Positions 33,803-43,729 of a stretch of 64,000 bases of DNA are shown in pieces. Each line of letters starts with the position of its first letter. The first letter of the stretch is position 1. The translations under genes and the position numbers were made by a program. The notes beneath the pieces are model-generated. The model worked only from the letters and a program-made list of their open reading frames with translations. It was not told the DNA's origin and made no database searches. Origin of the DNA: Chara braunii (Eukaryota > Streptophyta > Charophyceae > Charales > Characeae); contig BFEA01000115.1 of the NCBI GenBank assembly GCA_003427395.1, forward strand, positions 1,617,823 to 1,681,822. Direction: 5' to 3'.

Positions 33803-33806
33803 CCGG
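33803..33806. repeat. 4-bp target-site duplication of G2, left copy
   Basis: ccgg here and ccgg at 49900-49903 flank the terminal tg...ca of the two LTRs. Four bases is one fewer than the usual 5 for gypsy elements, so this is moderately convincing. Confidence 0.55.
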
Positions 33807-36269
33807 TGTCGCACTTTTTCCTGTCGGATCGCTTCAGGCGATCGGAAAGCCAACATGTTGTCAAGCAGGGTTTTGTATGTGATTGCAATAAATAAAATGA
33901 ATTAAATAATGCAAATCCTTTCCCTCTCACGAGTGTCGTCATCTCCTTCTCATTTGGACCCGTTAGTCTTATCAAGAAGTCTGAAGCTCCTCTTCTCTTC
34001 TTTAACTGCCACCAGTTTCTGCGTTCTCTACTTCAAGCATAACATTCTCCCTGGCTTCTCGCATGCAGAAAGGAGGTTGACGTCAGCGTCACGACGCACA
34101 TGTCATGCTCACATAATTTCAGTCGTCTCTATCGCACAAAACAGGCCCACTTGCCCTAGCTCGACACAGGCTCCGTCGTCTCGTCGTCTGTCAAAATTAG
34201 AAACGTCCACTGTGATGGACGAACTCACACTTTGTTTGACTCTCTCCCTCTCGTTTACTACGTTCCCCGTATCACGCACACAGCCCTTCTGAGATGTTCC
34301 CCTGAGCTCATACCACGGTGCCAATCGGACACGTGCCACAGCCTCGCGTGTCCTGTCCACACACTCAGCGTAGTTGCCCCTTGGGGCGCACACCCTCCCT
34401 GTTCGGACCTCGCACTCGTAACTGCCTTGCCCCGTCCCTCTCGCGATTTGCCCACACGTGTTGACTTTTTCGCGCCTTCTCTCTCACTCACTGCTTGTCA
34501 CGATCATACACACCTCTTTCCTTTGCCTCCCGCCTTTTCTGTCCCACGCCCTCTGGGACTCCGCTGTCGCGAGCTGGCCTCGGCCCCGCCTTCCACATCT
34601 CACGTCAAAGGATGGTTCTTGCGCACTTGGTCCGGCCTGTTACAGGATCAGAGGTCAGTCTCCGGATCACTGGCCTCGCTCTCCGCCTCCGAGTCGCGGT
34701 CCAGGTGCCGCTGCTCTCGCTCCACGGTGTTCGTCGAGGTTTCAACCTCGTGGTAAATAATGGTCACCCGAACCTCGGCCGTGACTCCATCCCTCTGCAT
34801 CCTCCGCTTCGCCCGGTCCTTTGATTCCATGACGGCCAACTGTAGTGTCTGGTCCTCCTTCATTTGTTCGTCTCTCGCTCCCTCCACGGTAGCCTTTAGA
34901 CTTGCCTAATCTCCCCCACTGTAACTCAGGATCGTAGTGATCCTGAGATCTTCGCCAGCCATAGGAGACCATCGAGTAGTGTACTTCCAATAATCTGGTC
35001 GGTAGCCATGCAGGCCATTGCTGCGTACCATAACCGATTGCGAGATAGACACAGTTCGGTACCCAGCACAAGTGCACGCAGGCGCAGACTGCCTCGCCAT
35101 TCTCAGGCCAACAACGTCAACACAGTAAAAGTGATGATCCGCGCGCTGTTACCTGCCCTTCGCCAATGACTCATTTGTCTCGACCCTTTATAGGCTCACC
35201 ATTCGCTATGATCCCGCGTTCTAAATGAAGAGTCCAACTTTAGTTTTTCTTCGAATTTCTTCACATTAATAGTTTTAACACTCCAAAATATAAAGTAAAA
35301 TAAAACTAAATAATTTAGAGATCGAAACTCAACAGTCGAAGTACGGGCCAAACTTACTATGCTACTGTCATTTACTAATCATCGCGATGTGACCACGGTC
35401 CAAAAAGAAAAACAGAAGTCCCATAACGGGATACCGACAAGTGTGTCCCTTCCCTCAAAACGGGCCTGCTGACCTATACCTAACGGGTACCCGTGTCCGA
35501 TGGCAAGGAGGGGGCTTATGACCCTCCATGGGGGGGGTGATAGGCTCCTTACCAATCCGCGGGTCGCCCCTCTTTTGGGGTCCTAGAGCGCGGCACTGAA
35601 CCGAACAATCTTGGCGCAGGTGATATATGAGGGGTCGGCCCACTCAGGCCGCAAATCACAGCTTAAGCCCGGATTTCCAACCATTGGTCTCCCTGCGAAA
35701 TGACAGGCTAGGAGGGAAATCGAATCAGACAATCGTGCAAAAAGGAAAAATCTAAATAATAATCATAATAATAATATCAAAGAAAAGTAAAGGAATCGTA
35801 ACGTCACAGTGGTCTGTAGCCATCGGAATTTTCCCGAACTAAAACGCGGGTTTATATTCGACGATTTATTTTTCTTTTTCCCTTCTCTCTTTTTGACAAC
35901 GACTTCTGTCCTTCGTATCTATAACCCATAACCTGGAGAAAGGGTACTTGGCGCACAGTAGAAAAACCCACGCCGGACCCTCTATCTTCGCGTCCCAGGG
36001 CGAACCCGGCGGCTGCCACGGCCACAGGCCGGTAGTGCTCTTCTGTACAGCAGGGCGCCGAGCCTGCGTGGACCAATGGAAAGCCCTGTGGCGCACCTTT
36101 TGCCGAGGCAGGCACCATCAGGACCGGTCCACGGCAAGGTACAACCCAGGTACTAGGACTCGTAGAGGTTCCAGTAACACGACTACAGGTCGCAACATCA
36201 AGCAAAAAGGTTGGTACCAAATAGGGACTTGGTACGCAGAGGGGGGCCGGGACACCGCGCCCTCCGACA
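33807..36269 (-). repeat. 3' LTR of G2
   Basis: It begins tgtcgcac and ends ctccgaca on the plus strand, so it reads TGTCGG...GCGACA in element orientation. It is collinear with 47438-49899. A TATA-like box (cctataaaggg on the minus strand, about 35178-35190) is conserved in both LTRs. Confidence 0.95.
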
Positions 36270-36284
36270 TGATACCAAACCCCA
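36270..36284 (-). promoter_or_regulatory. candidate polypurine tract of G2
   Basis: In element orientation, ggggtttggtatca abuts the 3' LTR. It is G-rich but not purely purine. Near copies occur at about 37250, 37321 and 37390. Confidence 0.5.
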
Positions 36285-36462
36285 GCCTAGCGTCCCCGCT
36301 CGGTCGAAACGTGTGGGGCGCTCGGTATATAGTGTACACTTTAGGATTCTCATTCATTCCCCTTCGTATCATTGAGACTCGCCGTAGTGTTTCACGGTCG
36401 TCGCTCTTTTCTTACCGTATTTTTATAACTTCTTCTCTTTCTGTCTTTCCATTTTATTGTTG

Positions 36463-37042
36463 CATGCGTCGCCGCCGCATGGCTCTTGCCGCTACCTTTG
36501 CCCCCTTTTGCAGTTCCTTTTGCTGTTCGTCCCTCTGTTTCGTCTCCTTAAACAGCACTCGACCTTACACCATGCCTGAGGCTCGTAGGGGACAGGGAAG
36601 AGGGAGAGGAGGAAGAGGGGGTAAGGCTCGGGAAGAACCGCCGGCCCGTGCCCGGCGTGACTATAGTTCTGAGGAGGAGGAAAAAGAGATAAGGGGTTAT
36701 GGAGCGCACTCAAGGCCTTATCCGCGCCACCCGCTCTCTGCATGGTACGAGAGGACTCCATCTCCAGAAAGGATGGAGTACTTCCGAAAAAAAATTGAAG
36801 CCCATTATGGTCCGACCAACACTTCCTCACATCCTTACACTCCCAGAGCACCTATTACTCCCACGGCGAGTAGAGCCCTAGTGCCCGTTCCACCACCCTT
36901 TATCCCTTGCGCAGTTTCCTCGCCTTCTCACTCTAATAGCTGCATTATTTTCAGTATTTTCATTATTCTCTCTCTACTTCAGATAAAACTCATGGCGATT
37001 TTCTATATACTGTGCAAGCGTGATTTCTTCTCATCTTTCTGA
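36463..37042 (+). CDS. opposite-strand ORF next to the G2 3' LTR, unknown function
   Basis: The frame runs from ATG at 36463, or more likely 36571 (MPEARRGQGRGRGGRGGKAREE), to TGA at 37040. From 36571 the protein has a basic RG-rich N terminus, an acidic DYSSEEEEKE patch, a Tyr/Pro/Arg-rich middle (YPRHPLSAWYERTPSPERMEYFRKKIEAHYGP), a Pro-rich stretch and a hydrophobic end. A TATA-like tatatagtgtac at about 36326 lies upstream on the same strand. The C-terminal part may be spliced differently. Antisense ORFs near the 3' LTR are known in some plant gypsy lineages (Grande, Retand, RIRE2). I see no homology to name it. Confidence 0.45.
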
Positions 37043-37239
37043 ATTTTCAGCTCATGCATCACTCATAGTCCCTGGCTTGAGAGTTTGAACACCTTGAGGC
37101 CGGGGAGGCAGGTTCCTTGTGAATCAGGCCGCTTGTCGGCCACCAAATGAATTTAAGAAGGATTATATTTTTCATTTTCTGACTTGCTGCTGGTTTTCAT
37201 CTCTTACCGTTCTGAAACCCGTCCTCCAGTCCGCCATGC

Positions 37240-37430
37240 TGGGGGTAGGGCATACCAAACCCTTTTCATGTTTTTCGGTCAGAGTGAGATATCTTCTCAA
37301 CTTTTCATATGACTCAGGGGATAGCAAACCCTGTTTTCCTTCTCTGGTCTGAGTTTGGCGTCTCCTCAAATTCTCAGATAGAAGGAAAGGGATACCAAAC
37401 CCTTTCTGTTTTCTCTGGTCTGGGAACTTC
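37240..37430. repeat. about 70-bp imperfect tandem repeat carrying PPT-like motifs
   Basis: Three units each start with a variant of gg(c/g)ata(c/g)caaaccct, continue with a T-rich segment and (g)gtc(t/a)g, and end in cttc(t/a)cagat-like sequence, at about 37247, 37319 and 37388. The opening motif matches the sequence adjoining the 3' LTR at 36270. Confidence 0.65.
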
Positions 37431-38560
37431 AGATAAATCTTTGTATACCTGGAAAACAGTGTGTCCCACAAACAACAACTATGCCCCATCTAGCAGGTTC
37501 CCCAATAAATATCAGCCAAACAACAAGTAAACAAAATAAAACCCAGAATAAATAAAATAAAATAATAAAATAATAATAAAATAATAAAATAATAGACACA
37601 ACAAAACGACTCCTCATACGGAAGAGTTTATTGATTGCCTTGGTTTTGGCCCACCACTGGCCAGGAATGACAGACGTCCCGTCAGTTTGACATACCTCAT
37701 TCGGCCCGCCTCAGGCCAGGAGTAGTCAGAGCATTTGTCTTGACAGCCCCTTTGACATGCCTCCAGGTCAGGACCAACATACCCACTACTCGAGTATGAC
37801 AGCCCTTTGGCATTCTCGCCAGGACACCCAGACTATAGCGGGGGGCGTTGGCTGCCCCGCCCAGATTTTTGAACGTAGGATCCGGTCCTACGATTCAAGG
37901 CTCTGGCGAACCTTACTGGATTGCATCCTCTGACTGCGGTAGGGTTCCAGCTGACCCCTCTTGACCTCACAGGCTAAGCCCCCGGAGCCTTAGCCTCAGT
38001 CGACTACGGAATTCAACACTCGCGTCGGGGACCTGCTGACCCCACCAGATTGCAACCTACTGCGGTAAGGCTCTGGCTGGCCCCGACAATCAATGCACCC
38101 TTAGGTTAGAGAGGAAGATCCGAAACACAAACAATCAGTCAAGCATACTGTAACCCACAAGACTGCCAATGCCCCATAACAAGACAAACATTTCTCAATA
38201 GACGTCCCGTCAGTCTCAAGAGGCACTGAACAGCAACATGATAACCAGCACCAAAGCCCCGCAGGAGACCTCCCTTCAGTCTTAAGAAGGATGCTTCGTG
38301 TTGGCCCCAGAGAGGTCCCTTCCCTCAGATAGGAATTTCTTTTCGAAGAGACGTCCCGTCAGTCCCAAGGAAATATTGAAATGCTGATCTCAAAGAGGTC
38401 CCTTCCCTCATCTGAATAAAGACAGGCAACTCAGTCAAGGGACACGAAGTCCTTCTGTTGAGAATTCTTAATCAGGCAGAACTGCAAGGACGATCACAGT
38501 CTGCTGAAAATTCAGTCTTGCTGTCTCATTGTCTTACTGTACTTTTCTCTCAGTTCCCTG
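37431..38560 (-). other. G2 non-coding region between pol and the 3' LTR side
   Basis: No open frame of interest. A/T-only runs of (aataaa)-like words at 37530-37590. Short motifs recur: gacgtcccgtcagt at about 37674, 38202 and 38352, and gaggtcccttccctca at about 38316 and 38395. Confidence 0.55.
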
Positions 38561-38571
38561 GAACTGTTTTC

Positions 38572-39117
38572 TCACTTGGATGACGGACCTTTCTGCCCTC
38601 TCTTTGAGGTCACTGTAGGGATCAAATCAGGGTGTCTGAAAATGAACTTACCAAATCTTGATCCTGACACCATGTCGTGAACCTTGGATCCATCAATCTC
38701 TGAAATCTCATAAACTTTGCCTTCTGCCTCTCCTGTGATCCTGTAAGGACCAAGCCACATGGGTTCCAACCTTTTAGTCCATTGTGTCTCAAGAGAAATG
38801 TCGAACAGAAGGACAACATCTCCAATTTTCAGTTTCTCTTTTCTTATATATCTTTTGTTGTTTCATCTCTCTTGATCTGATAATCTGCTGGATGCGATTC
38901 TCTCTGCAGCATCCATCACTGCCTGATCAACTTCCGATATCTGCCTCATTCTGATCTTGAGGAGTTCTGAAATAGAATAGTCTCTGTCACTTTCTTGACT
39001 TGACCATGTCTTGACAATGTTCCCAATAGGTAATGTAGCATATCGGTCATACCACAGAGTAAATGGAGCATAGCCAGTAGTCCTCTTGACTGTTATGTTG
39101 TCAGCATAGACAGCAAT
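38572..39117 (-). pseudogene. G2 integrase C-terminal remnant (GPY/F-type module); core missing
   Basis: Directly after RNase H, with no HHCC finger or DDE core, the minus strand reads YADNITVKRTTGYAPFTLWYDRYATLPIGN...ISELLKIRMRQISEVDQAVMDAAERI. After a stop it continues KLKIGDVVLLFDISLETQWTKRLEPMWLGPYRITGEAEGKVYEISEIDGSKV. The YAPF..WY segment normally follows the integrase core, and W.GPY.I is the GPY/F module. About 250-300 residues of integrase appear deleted, so this copy would need integrase in trans. Confidence 0.75.
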
Positions 39118-39441
39118 TCACCTGCTGACTGTTGGATCTACTTGTTGGTGCTTCTTAATGGCACCAATCACAGCAGATGCATCAGTCCTGAAGATGAATC
39201 TCCTCCCTAGTACGTAGTGCCTGAAGCACCTGAGGCTATGGATGATTGCCAGTAGCTCTTTTCTGAATTGGGTATAACCTCTTTCTGTAGAATTAAGAGT
39301 CTTGCTCTCAAATCTCAGAGGCCTCTCCTTCCCATTTTCATCTTTCTGAATGAGCACACCACCCAGAGCAACTGGTCCTCCATCGGCCTCAATGATGAAG
39401 GGTTTAACCCCCTCATCATCATAAAATGACACTCCCAGCAC
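39118..39441 (-). pseudogene. G2 RNase H
   Basis: PFIIEADGGPVALGGVLIQKDENGKERPLRFESKTLNSTERGYTQFRKELLAIIHSLRCFRHYVLGRRFIFRTDASAVIGAIK shows the RNase H D (EADGG), E (KELLAI) and D (RTDASA) pattern of gypsy elements. It degrades the RNA strand of the hybrid. The frame to RT upstream is broken at about 39480. Confidence 0.85.
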
Positions 39442-39496
39442 GACACCACCATATTTTAATTTTTCCTGCAGAGTCTCTGCAGCGGCTTGTCTTTTA

Positions 39497-40414
39497 TCAT
39501 TCCAAGCTAGATTGCCTTACCATCTCCTTCAGTGCCTCTGCAAGGGCAGCAAAATGAGGGATACAAATCCTCCAGAATCCACAGACGCCCAATAAGCTTC
39601 TGACATCTGTCACTCTCTTGAGTGGCAGAGGCCAGTTTAAGATCTTGTCTATCTTTTTGGGGTCAGGACTCCTACCCTTGGAGAAACATCTGAAGCCCAA
39701 GATGATTACTTCAGGCTGGAAGGGAAGGGACTTTGGTCCACTGGCAGTCAAGTTATATTTTTGGAGTCTCTCTAGGACCATCTTTACTCCTTCAGCATGT
39801 TCCCAGACAAACTTTTTGACTCCACCTGCGGCCAAAGTCTCGTCCCTAACCAGGGGTCCTTTTACAGGATTGTCATCAATATAGGGGCTGGTTATCTCAG
39901 GAGAAATATCTTGCATGACTTGGATCGTATCCCTTTAAACCACCGCCACACCATTAGTCCAACCCTGAGGCACCACACACATCTGAATGAGCCCTTTTGG
40001 CTTCTGCATGACAGTCATTGGTCGGCTAGTGGGATGAACGGGAAATTGATTATAGCTAGAATACAAATCAACTAAAGAATAGATGCATCGACCAGCAAAG
40101 GATTCAGAGAGGAGATCAACATTAGGTAGACTACCTGCATCACGTACCGTCACAGAGTTTAGCTTCTGAAGATTGTGTATCCATCTCAATCCACCCTCTG
40201 GTTTCCAAAAGCAGAACGAGTGGTTAGCATACGGTCCATTAGCAGATTCAGCAACATTAGATGCAATCTTCTTGTCAAGATATTTTACAACCTCTGCTTT
40301 TTCTTTCAGGGCATACTTGGTCGGCCTATCATTCCATGGAACATGATCAACTGTCCAAATTTTGACCATCTTGATCATGTCCACGTCGAACTGCCCTCTC
40401 TCTTCTCTATACAA
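39497..40414 (-). pseudogene. G2 reverse transcriptase
   Basis: N part (40414-39935): VDHVPWNDRPTKYALKEKAEVVKYLDKKIASNVAESANGPYANHSFCFWKPEGGLRWIHNLQKLNSVTVRDAGSLPNVD...YSLVDLYSSYNQFPVHPTSRPMTV. After an in-frame stop at about 39934 it continues SPYIDDNPVKGPLVRDETLAAGG with catalytic YIDD, then LERLQKYNLTASGPKSLPFQPEVIILGF and SLLGVCGFWRICIPHFAALAEAL. The first Asp lies in SLVDLYSSY. The spacing and YIDD differ from the G1 chromovirus-like RT, indicating another lineage. Confidence 0.88.
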
Positions 40415-40863
40415 CTAAAAGATACAAAGGGCCTGACGACACACTCGGTCGCGGGCCCAAGGGAAACCTGTGGAGGGGTGGAATTGGGCAGGCGAACCGG
40501 CGCAGGGGCGAGTCCCAGGCGGAGGCGGGTACCGACGGCCGAAGCGGTGGCACGAGGGATGCGGGCAGGCGAACCGGCGCAAGGGCGAGTCCCAGGCCGA
40601 GGCGGGTACCGAGCGAAAATCGAGCAAGGGGGTCCGCGCGCGGTGCTGCAGGGGACCGAGGAGGGTGCGGCGGTTGAAAACAACGTCGCGGGTGTAACAT
40701 CGGGCGAAAGGGCGGGGGACCGACGAGGAGGCGGGGTTGAACCAGGTAGTGAATATTTTCATGTTCTAGCCGAAGATTAATTGGATGTTGCTCATCCTAT
40801 CGATGGATGTAGCATGGCGCGAGCCGCGAGGTTGGAGAGTTATCGTCTCTCTCTCTCTCTCTC

Positions 40864-41102
40864 NNNNNNNNNNNNNNNNNNNNNNNNNNNNNNNNNNNNN
40901 NNNNNNNNNNNNNNNNNNNNNNNNNNNNNNNNNNNNNNNNNNNNNNNNNNNNNNNNNNNNNNNNNNNNNNNNNNNNNNNNNNNNNNNNNNNNNNNNNNNN
41001 NNNNNNNNNNNNNNNNNNNNNNNNNNNNNNNNNNNNNNNNNNNNNNNNNNNNNNNNNNNNNNNNNNNNNNNNNNNNNNNNNNNNNNNNNNNNNNNNNNNN
41101 NN
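40864..41102. other. assembly gap (239 N) inside a (CT)n tract
   Basis: Pure CT flanks the N run on both sides, so the tract length is not resolved. Confidence 0.99.
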
Positions 41103-41169
<67 letters not shown>

Positions 41170-41172
<3 letters not shown>

Positions 41173-41265
41173 ACGATTCATTTCGGTTTTGCTGAAAAAG
41201 TGGCAGTGTATATTTTCACGTTTCAGCGGAAGATTCATTCCGTTTTTGCTCATTCTATCTATGGA

Positions 41266-41301
<36 letters not shown>

Positions 41302-41490
41302 ACAGAGAGAGAGAGAGGGAGAAAGGGAGAGAGACGATAAGTCTCCAACCTTGGCTAGCAGCTAAGTCTGCAACCCGCGCCTCGCCGCACGGTACTTGGG
41401 TCGATAGAATGAGCAAATCGAAAAGTGGCAGTGTATATTTTCACGTTCCAACTGAAGATTCATTCCGTTTTTGTTCATCCTATCGATGGA

Positions 41491-41543
<53 letters not shown>

Positions 41544-41881
41544 CCGATAAGCCACACGCTACTTGGATCGATAAAATGATCAAATCAAAAAGTGGCAGTG
41601 TATATTTCCACGTTTCAGCGGAAGATTCATTTCGTTTTTGCTCATCCTATCGATGGAATGTGTGTGTATGTGTGTGTGTGCGGAGAGAGAGAGAGAGAGA
41701 GAGAGACGATAAGTCTCCAACCTTGGCCAACAGCGAAGTCTCCAACCCGCGCCTGGCCGCACGGTACTTGGATGGATAGAATGGGTAAATCGAAAAGTGG
41801 CAGTGTATATTTCCACGTTTCAGCGGAAGATTCATTCCGTTTTTGCTCATCCTATCGATGGAATGTGTGTGTGTGTGTGTC

Positions 41882-41912
<31 letters not shown>

Positions 41913-42110
41913 CTATAAGTCTCCAACCTCGGCCAACAGCTAAGTCTCCAGCCCCACGGCTCGGTGCACGCTAGTTGGATCGATAGAACGAGCAAAGCAA
42001 AAAGTGGCAGTGTATATTTCCCCGTTTCAACAGAAGATTCATTCCGATTTTGCTCATCCTATCAATGAAATGTGTGTGTGTGAGACGTTCATGATTCGAC
42101 CAAGGAGGGA
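41170..42110. repeat. about 190-bp tandem repeat with embedded (GT)n(GA)n
   Basis: About five units. Each has aagtggcagtgtatatttccacg, a gaagattcattccg segment, tttgctcatcctatcgatgg, a (GT)n(GA)n tract and cgataagtctccaacc. Spacing varies with microsatellite length (unit starts near 41200, 41425, 41594, 41797 and 42002). Confidence 0.88.
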
Positions 42111-42155
42111 GGCGGAGAGAGAGAGAGAGAGAGAGAGACGTTCATGATTCGACCA

Positions 42156-42192
<37 letters not shown>

Positions 42193-42250
42193 GTTCCATC
42201 GATAGGATCTGCAAAATCTACCGAATGTACCGCTACAAGATAAAAATATA

Positions 42251-42312
<62 letters not shown>

Positions 42313-42488
42313 CGTATATATTTTCGCGCTTCGGGTTCCCGTTGCCACGATCTGGACACATGAAAACGGCCACCGAACATGCATGACACACACACACACA
42401 CACATAGAGAGAGAGACGACTGCAGCGAGGCCGCATGTGACTGCGCAGGTACACAGAGAGAGAGAGAGGGCAGATGCGACTGGCTAGG

Positions 42489-42528
<40 letters not shown>

Positions 42529-42586
42529 GACGGAGCAGACGACAAGCACCGACACCCGCGAAACACAACGCGGGAAGAAACACAGA

Positions 42587-42638
<52 letters not shown>

Positions 42639-42720
42639 AGGCGACAAGCATCGATGCCCGCCAAGCACAACACGGGAAGAAACGAAGAGAGAGAGAGAGA
42701 GAGAGAGAGACATAAAACAA
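42111..42720. repeat. dense (GA)n/(GT)n tracts with short spacers
   Basis: GA tracts at about 42116-42138, 42161-42188, 42281-42308, 42491-42523, 42587-42636 and 42686-42710. A GT tract lies at 42253-42280. The two spacers around 42540 and 42640 (gcgacaagcaycgaygcccgc...cacaac.cgggaagaaac) are copies of each other. Confidence 0.9.
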
Positions 42721-42769
42721 AAATAAAACGCCATTAGGGAGTGTTGCTCTGCGCCGCGGCGTAGGCGTG

Positions 42770-43729
42770 GCGGGTCCACTTGTCATCATTAAAGGAGAAC
42801 GCACCAGAGAACTCCTGACACATTTTGAAAATATATTCTTTCTTTTTAGGCAGGATAAACTGATCCGAGTCTAGCTTCATTGTGTCAAATCTTTCTTAGG
42901 CAGGATAAACTGATCCGAGTCCATCTTCATTGTGTCAAATCTTTCTTTGGTGACCCTATTCCTCATTCTTGCGGATTCTCTTAATGCTTTAATAATTCCC
43001 CTCTCCTTTTTCAATGCTTGATCATAATCCTTTCCTATTGAGACTGCCATCGGGTTTTTGTTCACCCCCTTGGGCTTGTATTTTCTCTTTGACCCAGTGG
43101 CTATTTTCCTAAAAAAGGATGAGTCCCTGCAACTTTCTTAAATGCTTCAATTTGTCCATCTTCATCTTTGAGATTACCAAGAGCCTTTATCATTTTTGAG
43201 ACTTGATTAATACCCACTGAAATTTCTTGCCTCTTGTTTACCTTCTTCTCTTGGTCTCCTAACCCTTTCAGTTGACTCTTCTCTTCTGATTGAATTAGCA
43301 GACAATCGATGCTTGAAATCATTTTTAGTGCAGACCTTAAAGGTCTTTTCCTGAGAAGTTTCAGGATCTTGTAGGCCGATCCAGAATGACCCTCATGAAT
43401 GAAAAATTGGACCGCCTCTATTCTATGCAAGAATGGAGTTCCCAAGATACAGTCATGGTCTAGTTCCGGCACTACAAAACCCAGTAATTCCACTGTCATG
43501 GTTCCGACTCTAATAGGCAGATTATCAATAATCCTGCCACAAACAGTTCTCCTGTAATATTACTCAGTATATTCTGCGCAGGTCTGTCAATAGATAAGTC
43601 ATAAACCTCCATTGTTCTTCGAGAAAGGAGTATCATCGCTGCCCCAGAGTCCACTAAGGCTCGAATCTTCACTTTATTAATATAAATGGTCAGGTGTTCA
43701 CATCCATGGTTGCGAATCTCATCTTGCAA
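42770..43729 (-). pseudogene. G2 protease and protease-RT linker
   Basis: 43729-43496 encodes LTIYINKVKIRALVDSGAAMILLSRRTM, a retropepsin active site (DSGA). A frame change at about 43499 leads into GFVVPELDHDCILGTPFLHRIEAVQFF, the ILG-containing second half of the protease. The linker continues to 43101 and, after another break, AVSIGKDYDQALKKERGIIKALRESARMRNRVTKERFDTMKMDSDQFILPKK runs up to the SSR insertion. Protease would mature Gag-Pol. Confidence 0.8.
42847..42946 (-). repeat. 50-bp in-pol tandem duplication
   Basis: caggataaactgatccgagt starts at 42851 and again at 42901. It duplicates a DSDQFILP-type coding segment of G2 pol. Confidence 0.85.

Larger units (their letters stand above)
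27930..33806 (+). mobile_element. Ty3/gypsy LTR retrotransposon G1 (internal region), decayed
   Basis: The order gag, protease, RT, RNase H, integrase on the plus strand defines Ty3/gypsy (Metaviridae). The Pol C terminus carries a chromovirus-like tail (VWVRSKEF...FGPWEVLKVIG...YPVFHASKLLPYV). Scattered stops and frameshifts, a MITE in the integrase, and element G2 immediately after pol show it is old. Joining 33806 to 49904 restores a continuous sequence (ggccgg-caggaatgc). G1 non-coding sequence, including a 3' LTR if one exists, should therefore lie beyond 49900. LTRs were not delimited. Confidence 0.85.
40420..42780. repeat. SSR-rich insertion inside G2 pol
   Basis: G2 coding similarity stops near 42770 (…GAFSFNDDKWT) and resumes at about 40414 (ERGQFDV...TVDHVPWNDRP). 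Between lie a GC-rich part (40440-40740, with a ~45-bp unit repeated at 40491 and 40567), (CT)n, an N gap and many (CT)n/(CA)n/(GT)n/(GA)n tracts. The same ~65-bp non-SSR segment repeats about five times. It is the reverse complement of the 20-21 kb SSR-associated repeat. Confidence 0.8.

Noticed and set aside
34232-34887. Open frames of 75-230 codons on both strands in the two G2 LTRs (34.2-34.9 and 47.7-48.8 kb)
   Set aside because: They overlap on opposite strands and are stop-poor because of GC content. The two LTR copies differ with frame breaks, so there is no sign of coding selection.
40375-40762. Arg/Pro/Ala-rich frames in the GC-rich part of the SSR insertion
   Set aside because: Open in all frames because of high GC and an internal tandem repeat.
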